From the NCBI GenBank assembly GCA_944388385.1, contig CALXIO010000017.1:1-54756 (forward strand): 54,756 bases of DNA, read 5' to 3'. The translations under genes were made by a program, and so were the position numbers. The notes below the pieces were generated by a model. That model made no database searches and had not been told where the DNA came from. It saw only the letters and a program-made list of their open reading frames with translations. The first letter of the stretch is position 1. Every line of letters starts with the position of its first letter. Shown in pieces: positions 12,185 to 21,956 of this stretch. The DNA comes from an uncultured Ruminiclostridium sp. (lineage in GTDB: Bacteria > Bacillota > Clostridia > Oscillospirales > Ruminococcaceae).

Positions 12185-12213
12185 ATTTTACCATAATTTT
12201 TTCCATAAGTCAA
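12185..12213 (-). promoter_or_regulatory. Predicted sigma-A promoter for rpoBC
   Basis: On the minus strand TTGACT (12213-12208) and TAAAAT (12190-12185) are 17 bases apart. The predicted leader to the rpoB start is about 125 bases and contains a small CCCTT-TTTT-AAGGG hairpin. The 323-base gene-free stretch 12051-12373 holds only this leader, the promoter and the sbcC terminator; no small gene is credible there. Confidence 0.7.
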
Positions 12214-12335
12214 TAGCAAATTCACAAAAAAATAATGTTTTATTCCCATATTTTTGGCTCTTTTTTTCTTCTTTTTGACGAAATATAGGCTTTATTATGT
12301 AAAATTTATATGTGTATATTCCTCTTTTATATATC

Positions 12336-12367
12336 AAAAAAGAACCCGACGGATAAAATCCGCCGGG
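12336..12367 (-). terminator. Intrinsic terminator of the sbcDC operon
   Basis: The minus strand reads CCCGGCGGAT, a three-base loop, ATCCGTCGGG, then TTCTTTTTT. The 10-bp stem contains one G-U pair. It starts seven bases beyond the sbcC stop. Confidence 0.85.
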
Positions 12368-12373
12368 CAAATA

Positions 12374-15163
12374 TTAAACCTCTATATCAATTTTACTGCT
12401 TCCGTCAGCCTGCTTTGTAACAAGTATCTTCTTGTCTATTCTAACCTTCAATTCCTCCACATGAGAAATAATACCTATGGAGGTGTTGTTGCTGTCAGAC
12501 ATATCGGTAAGTAACAATAGCACATCGTTTAAAAATTCCGGGCTTAATGTACCAAAGCCCTCATCTATAAACATGGCATCCAGCTTAATTCCTCCCGAGT
12601 TTTGCTGTACGGTATCGGAAAGTCCTAAGGCAAGGGCAAGGGAGCAATAGAAAAGCTCACCTCCCGAAAGGCTTCCCACATCACGGATAGAATTATCGTG
12701 GTGGTCTATTATGCAAAGGTCAAGGCCTGTCTGGTTTCTGCCGTCCCTTGCCTTTGTATTTCTTCTGAGCTGATAATGACTTCCCTTCATTTTTGCAAGC
12801 CTTATGTTTGCACGGGCTATAATAAGCTCAAACCAGCTCATCTGAACAAAGGTTTCAAACTTCAGCTTGTTTGCCGCTTGACCGTTGGCAAGCTCAGACA
12901 GACCCTTTACAAGTCCGTAGCGCTGGCTGTCCTTACGGCTCTTTTCATATTCGGCTTTAATGATTTCAAGGCTTTGGCAGTTGGTGGTGTGGCGCTTTAT
13001 TATTTCATCCTTTTCAAGGCTTGATGTTCTCTTGTCCTGTTCAAGCTTCAGCTTTTCGGCATTTAACATTTCCCCGTCATAAACAGGTATCGCTTTAAGC
13101 TGTTCTTCCACAGTTGTTATACTGCCCTCATATCCCTTTATATTCTTTTCACACTCTGTCTTTTTATTAAGAGCGTCATTGATTTCCTTTTCCAAAGCGG
13201 ACTTTTTAACCTCCCGTGCGGAAATCTCATTTTTTGCCCTTATCTGACTTTCAAATTTCAGATCCTTCTTTAAGGCTTCAAGGGTGGCATTAGCGGTATC
13301 CGTTTCACTGCGAAGGGTATCACGGCGTACGGTTAGCTTCGCTATCAGGTCGGAAATTTCATTAAGCCTTTTTGCTTGCGCAGGAATAAGCCTGTCATTA
13401 AGCTCTGCCCTTCTCTTTTCCTTTCTTTCTTCCTCTGTTATAAGCATCTGAATATTCAAAGCATCTTTGGTATTATCCTGCTTTTCCTCAGCTATTGTGT
13501 TTTTAAGGTTTGGAATATTGCCGGCCAGATCTTCATCGGTTTCATAGTAGTCCACCCCAAGATCATAAGTGCGTTCAATTACCTTTTTTGCCGCCATTTC
13601 TCTTGTGGTTTTTGCTTCTGTCAGTGCCGATAGCTTTTCAGAGGATTTTCGTCTTAGGGTATCGTAGTCCTTTTCGAGCTTATTTAACTGTGCCTGGGTG
13701 GGAGCGTTTTCAGATACGGCAGCAGGGCAAGGATGCTCTGTACTTCCGCATACGGGGCATGGCTTGTTTTCTTCAAGCTTATCCCTTGCAATTATGCCTG
13801 CCTGCTGTTCGTAAAAGGCATTCCTTGCCGCTTCAAATTCTGTCTTAGCCTTCTGCTCTTCATCATGTATGCGAATATACTCATTGTTTGCCGCTTCATG
13901 GCTGTTTACAGAATTATCATACTCTGATACCTCGCTAAAAAGACGGGTAAGCTCATTTACCCTTTTTTCCAGCTTTTCCTTTTGAGAAAGATATTCAGCC
14001 TTTTTACTGCCTGCATCAGACAAAGATTCCCTCTCTTTTTCGTAGGCTTCCTTCTGCTTTTCTGTATTTTCCTTATCCGCCTTGGCTCTTTCGAGCTCCT
14101 TGCAGGACTTATCAAGCTCTGCCTTTTTGCTTGAAAGCTCATAACTGAGCTTATCAGCCTCTGCATACTTATCAAGGCTGTTTTTAATTACAGATATTTC
14201 ACTTACAAGGCTGTTTATTACAGGGGTGTTTTCCCTTTGGCATTTTTCATAATTTTCAGTAAAGACTGCTATTCTTTGCCTTTCTGCTTCAAGCTTTAAG
14301 CAATCCTCTGACAGCTTTCTTGTAAGGCTCTCCCTTTGATTAAAAGCAGAAAGCTTTTCTGTGTTGACCCTTGCCCTTTCATCAAGAGCCTTAAGCTCCT
14401 TTTCTATGGCCTCACTGCGTTGCTTGTCCCCTTCATTAAGCCCTGTCAGAACGTTTATCACAATATCCCTGTCAGGGTTATCCCTTGCCATTACAAAATT
14501 GGTATAAGAGGGGCTTTGGGGCGCTATTATCACCCTGTCAATGGCATTTTCTATATTTTTCTGTGCTGTTCCAAGGGAGGTTTCAAGAGCCTTAGCTTCA
14601 ACGGAAAGCCTTTTTTCCACCTCTTCATAGAAATATGTATCAAACAGCTTACGGAATATCTCTATTTTATTCTTAGTGCCGGATACCAAAAACTCCTTGA
14701 ACTGACCCTGGGAAATCATTATTATCTTCTTGAACTGATCCTTGTCTATACCGATAATTTCCTTTATTTTATCGTTTGCGAGGCTGCCGGTATATTGCTC
14801 AGTACCGAAATTAAGCTCCACTGATGCCAAAGAATTTACTGTGCCTGTTCCCTTTTTCTTGGGCCTTTCATAGGCAGGACTTCTCTTTACCGTATATCTC
14901 TTGCCCCTGTATTCAAAGGTAAACTCAACAAAGGTTTCTGTCTGAGGGTCTGAATATTTACAACGAAGCATATTGTTATTTCTGTCTGCGCTACAGGGCT
15001 CATTGTAAAGAGCAAAGGTAATAGCGTCAAATATGGCGGATTTTCCTGCACCGGTTTCACCGCTTATAAGGAAAATTCCCCCTTGGGACAGCTTCTCAAA
15101 GTCAATGGCGGTTTCCCCTTTATAGGATATAAATGCCGACATAACAAGCTTTATGGGCTTCAT
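12374..15163 (-). CDS. sbcC: DNA repair exonuclease SbcC (Rad50-like ATPase)
   Basis: Large subunit of the SbcCD nuclease, which opens hairpins and processes DNA ends during repair and replication. The 929-residue protein shows the SMC/Rad50 architecture: an N-terminal Walker A GETGAGKSAIFDAI near residues 35-48, and a long Lys/Glu-rich coiled coil. A zinc hook CPVCG follows near residue 470, then a second coiled coil. The C-terminal signature LSGGE and Walker B FIDEGFGTLS lie near residue 868. Its ATG overlaps the sbcD stop (TAATG), so the two are translationally coupled. The operon is closed by the hairpin just downstream. Confidence 0.95.
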   Translation of the reverse strand: MKPIKLVMSAFISYKGETAIDFEKLSQGGIFLISGETGAGKSAIFDAITFALYNEPCSADRNNNMLRCKYSDPQTETFVEFTFEYRGKRYTVKRSPAYERPKKKGTGTVNSLASVELNFGTEQYTGSLANDKIKEIIGIDKDQFKKIIMISQGQFKEFLVSGTKNKIEIFRKLFDTYFYEEVEKRLSVEAKALETSLGTAQKNIENAIDRVIIAPQSPSYTNFVMARDNPDRDIVINVLTGLNEGDKQRSEAIEKELKALDERARVNTEKLSAFNQRESLTRKLSEDCLKLEAERQRIAVFTENYEKCQRENTPVINSLVSEISVIKNSLDKYAEADKLSYELSSKKAELDKSCKELERAKADKENTEKQKEAYEKERESLSDAGSKKAEYLSQKEKLEKRVNELTRLFSEVSEYDNSVNSHEAANNEYIRIHDEEQKAKTEFEAARNAFYEQQAGIIARDKLEENKPCPVCGSTEHPCPAAVSENAPTQAQLNKLEKDYDTLRRKSSEKLSALTEAKTTREMAAKKVIERTYDLGVDYYETDEDLAGNIPNLKNTIAEEKQDNTKDALNIQMLITEEERKEKRRAELNDRLIPAQAKRLNEISDLIAKLTVRRDTLRSETDTANATLEALKKDLKFESQIRAKNEISAREVKKSALEKEINDALNKKTECEKNIKGYEGSITTVEEQLKAIPVYDGEMLNAEKLKLEQDKRTSSLEKDEIIKRHTTNCQSLEIIKAEYEKSRKDSQRYGLVKGLSELANGQAANKLKFETFVQMSWFELIIARANIRLAKMKGSHYQLRRNTKARDGRNQTGLDLCIIDHHDNSIRDVGSLSGGELFYCSLALALGLSDTVQQNSGGIKLDAMFIDEGFGTLSPEFLNDVLLLLTDMSDSNNTSIGIISHVEELKVRIDKKILVTKQADGSSKIDIEV

Positions 15164-16338
15164 TATTCCTCCTCCTTTGTATCTGTAAATTCTTCCGCTT
15201 CCTTTTCAAGGCCTGAAATAAGCTCCTCTATGTAGCTTAACTGCTCACTTGTCATATCCTCCCCGGTTGAGGTTTGATAGAAGCTTTTAAAAAGCTGTAT
15301 CGGGGTAAGGCTTTTTATCTCCTCATCCGTCATACCTTCAAAATTTGTATCTGTACGCAAAAGCCTTGCGTTGCTGTAGGTAAGCTGCATAAGGTTTGTG
15401 TATATATTCCTGAGATTGTAAAAGGCATTATATACCTCCTCCTTATCAGTAAGCTCCGCTAAAACATAGTCAGTCTGATAGGTGGTGTCCTTGTAAAAAT
15501 CAGGGGATATAAGGGTTTCATACTCCCCTTTTATCCTCACCACATCATGAATGGGCTTTAATGGAATAAAGCTATACTGAGGTAAGTTGTCCTTTTCATT
15601 TAGGGTAACTATGGTTATGCTCTTTTCGTTATCCGCTTCTGAGAAGGAATATTTAAGGGGCGTACCGCAATAGCGTATTCTGTCGGTTATGTTCTGGGGT
15701 CTGTGCAGATGGCCTAATGCCACATAGTCAAAATCCCCCAAGATTTCCGCATCCACATTGTCAAGTCCGCCTACGCTGACATTTTCAGAATCACTTGTTT
15801 CACTACCGGTAATAAACTGGTGAGCTACAAGCACATTACGGCAAGACTTGTCAATGTTCATTTTATCAACGACAAGCCTTATGGCATCATTGTAGCTTTT
15901 AATTTCCTCATCCGGGAAAAAGGGCTTTACGGTAGCCGGCTTTATAAAGGGCAGAAGGTAAAAGTTCACCTTGCCAAGCTCGTCCTCTAAGGTAACGGAC
16001 ATGGTATTTCCGTCATAAACCGGGGAAATAAAGATATTGCTTTTACGCATAAAGGCACAGCCGAAGGAAAGCTTTCTTGCGGAATCATGGTTGCCGCTTA
16101 TCATAAGAACAGGCTTTTTACATTCTGCAAGTCGGATTAAAAAATCCTCCAGCACAGCAAATGCCTCATCAGAGGGCATGGACACATCATAAATATCCCC
16201 TGCAATAACTATGCAGTCCGGATTGTTTTCTTTAACAGCGGCTATGATCTGCTCAAATACATACTGCTGATCATCTTTCATTGAATAGTTGTACAGCTTT
16301 TTTCCGATATGTAAATCGGACAAGTGCATTATTTTCAT
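15163..16338 (-). CDS. sbcD: DNA repair exonuclease SbcD (Mre11-like nuclease)
   Basis: Metallophosphoesterase subunit of SbcCD. The start ATG at 16338 (MKIMHLSDLHIGK) has GGAGG seven bases upstream; an ATG four codons earlier overlaps that ribosome site. The protein has 391 residues. Metal-binding motifs appear in order: SDLHIGK near residue 6, AGDIYD near 48, SGNHDS near 81 and GHLHRP near 206. The C-terminal capping domain is more variable and ends in an acidic EEE tail. It is first in the two-gene operon. Confidence 0.95.
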   Translation of the reverse strand: MKIMHLSDLHIGKKLYNYSMKDDQQYVFEQIIAAVKENNPDCIVIAGDIYDVSMPSDEAFAVLEDFLIRLAECKKPVLMISGNHDSARKLSFGCAFMRKSNIFISPVYDGNTMSVTLEDELGKVNFYLLPFIKPATVKPFFPDEEIKSYNDAIRLVVDKMNIDKSCRNVLVAHQFITGSETSDSENVSVGGLDNVDAEILGDFDYVALGHLHRPQNITDRIRYCGTPLKYSFSEADNEKSITIVTLNEKDNLPQYSFIPLKPIHDVVRIKGEYETLISPDFYKDTTYQTDYVLAELTDKEEVYNAFYNLRNIYTNLMQLTYSNARLLRTDTNFEGMTDEEIKSLTPIQLFKSFYQTSTGEDMTSEQLSYIEELISGLEKEAEEFTDTKEEE

Positions 16339-16390
16339 ATAAACCTCCATAATTTTATATTTTGGAATTTTAAAATTTCCCTTATATTAC

Positions 16391-16419
16391 ATTATACATT
16401 TGATAAGCATTATTTTCAA
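16391..16419 (-). promoter_or_regulatory. Predicted sigma-A promoter for sbcDC
   Basis: On the minus strand TTGAAA (16419-16414) and TATAAT (16396-16391) are 17 bases apart, about 55 bases before sbcD. The -35 box abuts the T-tract of the murT-gatD terminator. Confidence 0.7.
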
Positions 16420-16446
16420 CAAAAAAGGCGAAGAAAATTCTTCGCC
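16419..16446 (-). terminator. Intrinsic terminator of murT-gatD
   Basis: GGCGAAGAA / TTCTTCGCC, a 9-bp perfect stem with a 2-base centre (16427-16446), is followed on the minus strand by a T-run. It lies five bases after the gatD stop. Confidence 0.85.
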
Positions 16447-16451
16447 CTGTT

Positions 16452-17087
16452 TTACTTATTCAGCTTATTTGCAAAATACTCGCACACATTAAGGTTTCTT
16501 ACAAGTAAGGGCCCTATTATATGGGTACCGTAAAAGCCCTTACTTACAAAGCCCTCGCTTCCTTGTCCCTTTTGGTTTCCCTCATCTCCCTTTATATTAA
16601 ATAAGGGGGAGGTGATGCCCGTTATTTCGGTGCATTTATTTATAAATCCGATTATTTCCCCGGAAATAATACTGCTTTCGGCAGTAACGTCTATAACCGT
16701 TCTTTCATCGGTTTCTGTTGTTTCATAGTCAAACCACCCAAGACCGGAATAATATTCAGGCTCATTTTCGGAAGGCTTTGTTTTTCTTATTCCTTTGCCG
16801 AATATCTCAAAGGAATTTCCGGTACAAAGCATCAGCTTTTCTTCGGCAAATTTCTTTAATTGTTCACTATATGGCTTTATATGCTCAAGCATAACCTTCT
16901 GATTTCTTTCTGTGCCGGAGCCGATATATATCATATCAACATCCGAAAAATCAAACTCATCTCCTATGGACTTCTTAATTATTTCAACCTGTGCTCCCTT
17001 TTGTTCAAGAACTCTTTTAAGCATACAAAGGTTTCCGTATTCCCCGTAAAGGTTCATAAGGTCATGATATAAATGAAGTATTTTCAT
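16452..17087 (-). CDS. gatD: Lipid II isoglutaminyl synthase, glutamine amidotransferase subunit GatD
   Basis: GatD hydrolyses glutamine and passes ammonia to MurT, which amidates the alpha-carboxyl of D-Glu in the lipid II stem peptide. The 211-residue protein is a CobB/CobQ-type class I amidotransferase. The nucleophile is Cys88 in MLCTGNSFEIFG and the catalytic His is His189 in GFYGTHIIGPLL. The start at ATG 17087 (MKILHLYHD) has AAGGAG six bases upstream; a GTG two codons earlier is embedded in that site. It follows murT after nine bases and is closed by a terminator. A cobyric acid synthase role is excluded by the small size and the MurT partner. Confidence 0.93.
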   Translation of the reverse strand: MKILHLYHDLMNLYGEYGNLCMLKRVLEQKGAQVEIIKKSIGDEFDFSDVDMIYIGSGTERNQKVMLEHIKPYSEQLKKFAEEKLMLCTGNSFEIFGKGIRKTKPSENEPEYYSGLGWFDYETTETDERTVIDVTAESSIISGEIIGFINKCTEITGITSPLFNIKGDEGNQKGQGSEGFVSKGFYGTHIIGPLLVRNLNVCEYFANKLNK

Positions 17088-17096
17088 AGGCACTCC

Positions 17097-18422
17097 TTAT
17101 AATATTTCTGTCATGGACAGGAATTTATTCTTATCAGAAAAGCAGGTAATGGTGTATAACTCACAAGCAGGCCGTGATGCTATTTCCTTGCAGGCTGCTT
17201 CTATATCTGTATTGACTGTCACTTTGTTCATATCCGTATCGGTAAATGAAATTCGTGTCTTTAAGTCCTCTGCGTGCTTACCTAAAAGCCATACCCTCTT
17301 TATACAGTCCTGTTTCAGCATATCAAAATCAATATCCCAAAGCCAGCTTGTTTCTCCTGTGGTGTAGCGGCGGCTTACTGCGTCCACTATTACTATTACC
17401 TCGCAGGGCTTGTTCTGTTTTATAACATAGTCAAGGGAACGATCATAGGACACGGAATTTTCATGCTTTGATATAAGGAATGTTCCGGTGCTGTTGCCAA
17501 GGCGGTATTTTACCACTCTGCCGTTTTTAAGTACATAGTCAGAAACACTTTCGGCTATAAGCTTTTTATCTATCCCCACAAGGGAGCATACCGCAAAGCA
17601 GGCTAAAATATTATAAACATTGTAAATGCTCTTAAATGCAAGGGTAATATCATACTCGTTATTTATGGTGATTATTCCCTTGTCAAGGTCAGCCCTTGTT
17701 ACTGTAAAGGCAGTGTTTTCCTTTTTATGTCCGCAATTAGTACAATGGTAGCTTCCTATGTGGTTATAGTGGTAATAGTCATATTCCATAATGCCCTTAC
17801 ACATAGGACAATATCTGCCGTCATCATATATACCGGTGTTTTTATCTGTGGAAAATTCCTGCCTGTCCATTCCAAACCACACAACATTGTTCATATTTTC
17901 TGCAAAACAGGAAACAAGCGGATCATCCGCATTTAAAATAAGGGTGGATTCGCTGTGAACGCTGGGCTTTAAGGCATTAAACACCCATTCGGGGTGGGCA
18001 TTTCTTGTAAGCTGGTCGCGGTAAAGGTTTGTAATTACATAATGAGTGGGGGAAAAAAAGCTGAAGGTGTACTTTGCATATCTTTCATCGCTTTCAATAA
18101 GAAGGGCATCCGCCTTTACCTTACCCCCCATTGTACAATGGGAAAGTATACTGGTGGCCACTCCTGCTATTTGGTTTGAACCCTCCTTATTCCAGATAAC
18201 CTTTTTTCCTGCATGATTAAGGGTCTGGGCTATCATCTCAACGGTGGAGGTTTTACCGTTACTGCCGGTAACTGCAATTATATATTGGGGTAGCTTTATT
18301 TTTTCAAGTATATCGGGATAGAGCTTCAATGCAACAAGTCCGGGCATACTGCTGCCTCTGCCTAAGAGCTTTAGTATCAGCTTTACAGCCTTACAGACTA
18401 AAAGTGTAAAGAAAAGTCGCAT
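17097..18422 (-). CDS. murT: Lipid II isoglutaminyl synthase, Mur-ligase subunit MurT
   Basis: ATP-dependent Mur-ligase-like subunit that activates the D-Glu carboxyl of lipid II for amidation by GatD-derived ammonia. The modification is needed for efficient peptidoglycan cross-linking in many Gram-positives. In 441 residues it shows the Mur central-domain P-loop TGSNGKTSTVEM near residues 52-63 and a four-cysteine zinc ribbon, CPMCKG (near 204) and CTNCGHKK (near 224), an insertion characteristic of MurT. A C-terminal DUF1727-type domain follows. The N-terminal 25 residues are hydrophobic and basic and could touch the membrane. The ATG has GGAG upstream and gatD follows immediately. Confidence 0.93.
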   Translation of the reverse strand: MRLFFTLLVCKAVKLILKLLGRGSSMPGLVALKLYPDILEKIKLPQYIIAVTGSNGKTSTVEMIAQTLNHAGKKVIWNKEGSNQIAGVATSILSHCTMGGKVKADALLIESDERYAKYTFSFFSPTHYVITNLYRDQLTRNAHPEWVFNALKPSVHSESTLILNADDPLVSCFAENMNNVVWFGMDRQEFSTDKNTGIYDDGRYCPMCKGIMEYDYYHYNHIGSYHCTNCGHKKENTAFTVTRADLDKGIITINNEYDITLAFKSIYNVYNILACFAVCSLVGIDKKLIAESVSDYVLKNGRVVKYRLGNSTGTFLISKHENSVSYDRSLDYVIKQNKPCEVIVIVDAVSRRYTTGETSWLWDIDFDMLKQDCIKRVWLLGKHAEDLKTRISFTDTDMNKVTVNTDIEAACKEIASRPACELYTITCFSDKNKFLSMTEIL

Positions 18423-18452
18423 AGGGGTCTCCTTTCATTTGATTATTAAAAT

Positions 18453-18481
18453 ATTATAACACAATTTAGAGCAGTTTTAAA
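18453..18481 (-). promoter_or_regulatory. Predicted promoter for murT-gatD
   Basis: On the minus strand TTTAAA (18481-18476) and a perfect TATAAT (18458-18453) are separated by 17 bases, about 30 bases before murT. It diverges from the fucI promoter. Confidence 0.6.
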
Positions 18482-18584
18482 GTAGTGTTAAAAATTTTTT
18501 ATAATTTTACCTTTTCTTTATATACGGGTAGGAAAATTTTTAATTAAAATGTGAATATTTTTCTATAACAAGTGACAATCCTAC

Positions 18585-18613
18585 TGGAAATATTTATACA
18601 GCTTTGGTATAAT
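18585..18613 (+). promoter_or_regulatory. Predicted promoter for the fucose operon
   Basis: TGGAAA (18585-18590), a 17-base spacer and a perfect TATAAT (18608-18613), about 50 bases before fucI. The weak -35 box would suit a positively controlled or sugar-induced promoter. No dedicated fucose regulator is encoded nearby and no convincing operator dyad was seen. Confidence 0.55.
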
Positions 18614-18664
18614 TAAATTGTAAATTAAGCTACGGCTTTAAATAAACGAAAGGAAATTATTATT

Positions 18665-20458
18665 ATGGCAGAAAACAGACTTATCGGCGATTACCCTGTT
18701 ATCGGCATACGCCCCACAATCGACGGCAGAAGAGGCTGTCTTGGTGTTCGTGAATCCCTTGAGGAGCAGACCATGAACATGGCAAAGTCCGCCGCAAAAT
18801 TATTTGAGGAAAATCTCAGATATTCAAACGGCGAAAAGGTAAAGGTAGTTATTGCAGATACCACCATCGGCAGAGTTGCAGAGGCGGCTGCCTGTGCAGA
18901 TAAATTCAAGAAGTGCGGTGTTGATATTACCCTTACAGTAACCCCCTGCTGGTGCTACGGCGCAGAAACAATGGATATGGATCCTATGACAATCAAGGGT
19001 GTATGGGGCTTTAACGGAACCGAGCGTCCCGGTGCGGTATATCTGGCATCCGTTCTTGCTACCCATGCTCAGAAGGGACTTCCTGCATTCGGCATTTACG
19101 GTCATGATGTTTGTGAAGCAGACGATACAGAAATTCCCGCTGATGTAAAGGAAAAGCTCTTACGCTTCGGCCGTGCGGCAGTAGCCTGCGCTACCATGAG
19201 AGGAAAGTCCTATCTTCAGATAGGCTCTATTTGTATGGGTATAGGCGGCTCTATAATCGATCCTGCATTTATTGAGGAATACCTCGGTATGCGTGTTGAA
19301 TCTGTGGATGAAGTGGAAATTATCCGCAGAATGACAGAGGGCATTTATGATGAAGAGGAATATCAGAAGGCCCTTAAATGGACTAAGGAAAAGTGCAAGG
19401 AGGGCTTTGACAAGAACCCTCAGCAGTTCCAGAAGTCAAGAGAAGAAAAGGACAAGGACTGGGAATTTGTTGTTAAGATGATGTGCATAATAAAGGATCT
19501 TATGTGCGGCAACAAAAACCTCCCCGAAAAGGCAAAGGAAGAATCAGTAGGTCACAATGCTATTGCGGCAGGCTTCCAGGGTCAAAGACAGTGGACAGAC
19601 TTCTACCCCAACTGTGACTTTGCAGAGGCTATGCTTAACACCTCCTTTGACTGGAACGGCGCTCGTGAGCCCTATATCCTTGCTACTGAAAATGACGTAC
19701 TTAACGGTCTTGGTATGCTGTTTATGAAGCTTCTTACCAACCGTGCACAGATATTTGCGGATGTTCGTACCTACTGGTCACCTGAAGCTGTAAAGAAGGC
19801 TACCGGCTATGAGCTTGAGGGCGTTGCCAAGGATGCCGGCGGATTTATCCACCTTATAAACTCCGGTGCTGCCTGCCTTGATGCCTGCGGTAAGGCTACA
19901 GACGAAAACGGCAACCCTGTTATGAAGCCCTGGTACGAAATGACAGACAAGGATATTGACGCTATTTTAAATGCCACCACCTGGAACTATGCAGATGTGG
20001 GATATTTCAGAGGCGGCGGATATTCCTCAAGATTTGTAACAGAGGCTGAAATGCCCTGCACCATGATAAGACTTAACCTTGTAAAGGGTCTTGGACCCAT
20101 GCTTCAGATCGCTGAGGGCTGGACAGTAAGATTACCCTATGAGGTTACAGATAAGTTATGGAAGCGTACAGACTATACCTGGCCTTGTACCTGGTTTGCT
20201 CCCAGAACCACCGGCAATGGTGCATTCAAGACTGCTTATGATGTTATGAACAACTGGGGTGCTAACCACGGTGCCATAAGCTACGGTCATATCGGTGCAG
20301 ATCTTATTACCCTTTGCTCTATGCTTCGTATTCCCGTATCTATGCACAATGTTCCTGAGGAGGATATTTTCCGTCCCTCTGCATGGAATGCCTTCGGCAT
20401 GGATAAGGAGGGTCAGGACTTCCGTGCCTGTGCCGCTTACGGTCCTATGTACAAGTGA
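18665..20458 (+). CDS. fucI: L-fucose isomerase
   Basis: Interconverts L-fucose and L-fuculose, the first catabolic step after mutarotation, using Mn2+. The 597-residue protein matches FucI in length and layout. N-terminal [21 protein letters not shown] is diagnostic. The central domain contains [20 protein letters not shown] and the segment running from ATENDVLN to FADVRTYW, which carries the metal-binding Glu and Asp. The C-terminal domain holds [15 protein letters not shown] with the metal-binding His. AAAGGA precedes the ATG. The next gene begins 12 bases after the stop, so this is the first gene of a four-gene unit. L-arabinose isomerase is excluded by the N-terminal motif. Confidence 0.96.
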   Translation: MAENRLIGDYPVIGIRPTIDGRRGCLGVRESLEEQTMNMAKSAAKLFEENLRYSNGEKVKVVIADTTIGRVAEAAACADKFKKCGVDITLTVTPCWCYGAETMDMDPMTIKGVWGFNGTERPGAVYLASVLATHAQKGLPAFGIYGHDVCEADDTEIPADVKEKLLRFGRAAVACATMRGKSYLQIGSICMGIGGSIIDPAFIEEYLGMRVESVDEVEIIRRMTEGIYDEEEYQKALKWTKEKCKEGFDKNPQQFQKSREEKDKDWEFVVKMMCIIKDLMCGNKNLPEKAKEESVGHNAIAAGFQGQRQWTDFYPNCDFAEAMLNTSFDWNGAREPYILATENDVLNGLGMLFMKLLTNRAQIFADVRTYWSPEAVKKATGYELEGVAKDAGGFIHLINSGAACLDACGKATDENGNPVMKPWYEMTDKDIDAILNATTWNYADVGYFRGGGYSSRFVTEAEMPCTMIRLNLVKGLGPMLQIAEGWTVRLPYEVTDKLWKRTDYTWPCTWFAPRTTGNGAFKTAYDVMNNWGANHGAISYGHIGADLITLCSMLRIPVSMHNVPEEDIFRPSAWNAFGMDKEGQDFRACAAYGPMYK

Positions 20459-20469
20459 TCGGTGAAAAT

Positions 20470-21954
20470 ATGAACAGAAAGGTTCTCGCCATAGATTTCG
20501 GTGCGTCCTCAGGGCGTGCCGTTCTCGGTGAGCTTAAAGACGGTAAGCTGTCCCTCACCGAAATACACAGATTTTCCAATGATCCGGTGTTTGTAAGCCA
20601 TAAAAAGGGCAAAACCATGCATTGGGATTATTTAAGGCTGTTTCATGAGATAAAGCAGTCCTTGGTAAAATCAAAGCAATACGGCAAAATTGACAGTATT
20701 GCAATAGACACCTGGGGTGTGGACTTCGGCCTTATTGATAATGAAGGCAGAATAATTGAAGCCCCTGTTCATTACAGGGATGAAAGAACCTCAGGGATGG
20801 TGGATAAATCAAAGGAATATATCCCCACAGATAAGCTTTATAATATCACCGGTATACAGGTAATGGAGATAAATACCGCATTTCAGCTTTTATCCCTTAA
20901 AGAAAACCGCCCGGAATTGCTTGAAAGAGCAGATAAGATGCTTTTAACCCCGGATTTGTTTTCCTATCTTTTAGGGGCTGATATGGTATCGGAAATATCT
21001 ATAGCCTCCACTACCCAGCTTTTTGACGCAAAAACGAAGGACTGGTCTGACAGCGTAATAAATGACTTGGGCCTTAAAAGAGAAATGTTCCCAAGAGTAG
21101 TTGACAGCGGTACTGTTACAGGTATATTAAGCCCGGATATTTGCGATGAGCTTGATATAGACCCCTGTAAAATAATTGCGGTATGCGGACATGATACCCA
21201 AAGTGCTATGGTGGCTGTTCCTACAGATGAAAAGGATTTTGCCTTTTTATCCTGCGGTACCTGGTCACTTTTGGGTACAGAGCTTGACTGCCCTGTAATA
21301 AATGAGGACAGCACAAGGCTTAATCTTTCAAATGAAACTGCCTTTGGAAGAAAGACTGCCCTGCTTAAGAATATTATCGGACTGTGGCTTATTCAGGAGT
21401 CAAGAAGACAATGGATAAGAGAGGGTAATGAGTACAGCTATGCTGAGCTTGAAAAGGCGGCAAGAAAGTCAAAGCCCATGCAATGCTTTATTGACCCTGA
21501 CCACCCGGATTTTTCCCCGGCAGGAAATATGCCTCAGCGTATAAAGGATTACTGCAAAAGAACAGGACAGTATGTGCCTCAGACTGTGGGCGAAGTAATG
21601 AGATGTATCTATGAAAGCCTTGCCCTTAAATACAGGGAAGCTACCGAGCAGTTATCACAATGCACAGGAAAGGAATTTTCCACTCTTTATATGGTGGGCG
21701 GCGGTACTAAGGACAGATTTTTAGCTGAGCTTACAGCCTGCTCTATCGGTAAAAGGGTTTCCTGCGGACCGGTTGAGGCTACTGCAATAGGCAATATTTC
21801 AGTACAGCTTATGGCCTTGGGGGATATTGATAATATCCAAGAGGCAAGACAGATAGTTACCCAAAGTGAAGAGGTTTATTTATATGAGCCTTCTGATAGG
21901 GAGCTTTGGGATAATGCCTACGAAAAATTCAAGATGATAGTAAAGGAAGGATAA
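20470..21954 (+). CDS. rhaB: Rhamnulokinase-family sugar kinase, probable L-fuculokinase
   Basis: FGGY-family kinase of 494 residues. By sequence it is RhaB-like rather than enterobacterial FucK-like: it opens MNRKVLAIDFGASSGRAVLG and contains IDTWGVDFGLID, SCGTWSLLG, NIIGLWLIQESRRQW and VGGGTKD, all typical of rhamnulokinases. Its position between fucI and fucU/fucA implies that it phosphorylates L-fuculose to L-fuculose 1-phosphate, so the substrate is inferred from context. ATG 20470 with GGTGA upstream is preferred over a GTG at 20455 that overlaps the fucI stop. The sugar ring stereochemistry is similar enough that such kinases can serve either pathway. Confidence 0.88.
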   Translation: MNRKVLAIDFGASSGRAVLGELKDGKLSLTEIHRFSNDPVFVSHKKGKTMHWDYLRLFHEIKQSLVKSKQYGKIDSIAIDTWGVDFGLIDNEGRIIEAPVHYRDERTSGMVDKSKEYIPTDKLYNITGIQVMEINTAFQLLSLKENRPELLERADKMLLTPDLFSYLLGADMVSEISIASTTQLFDAKTKDWSDSVINDLGLKREMFPRVVDSGTVTGILSPDICDELDIDPCKIIAVCGHDTQSAMVAVPTDEKDFAFLSCGTWSLLGTELDCPVINEDSTRLNLSNETAFGRKTALLKNIIGLWLIQESRRQWIREGNEYSYAELEKAARKSKPMQCFIDPDHPDFSPAGNMPQRIKDYCKRTGQYVPQTVGEVMRCIYESLALKYREATEQLSQCTGKEFSTLYMVGGGTKDRFLAELTACSIGKRVSCGPVEATAIGNISVQLMALGDIDNIQEARQIVTQSEEVYLYEPSDRELWDNAYEKFKMIVKEG

Positions 21955-21956
21955 TC

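Noticed and set aside
12188..12370. Open frame of 60 codons (minus) between sbcC and rpoB
   Set aside because: It is made of the sbcC terminator and the rpoB promoter region, has no ribosome site and AT-driven composition.
18541..18600. Possible Rex or catabolite operator upstream of fucI
   Set aside because: Only one half-site-like stretch (TGTGAA) is present and the second half does not match at any normal spacing.
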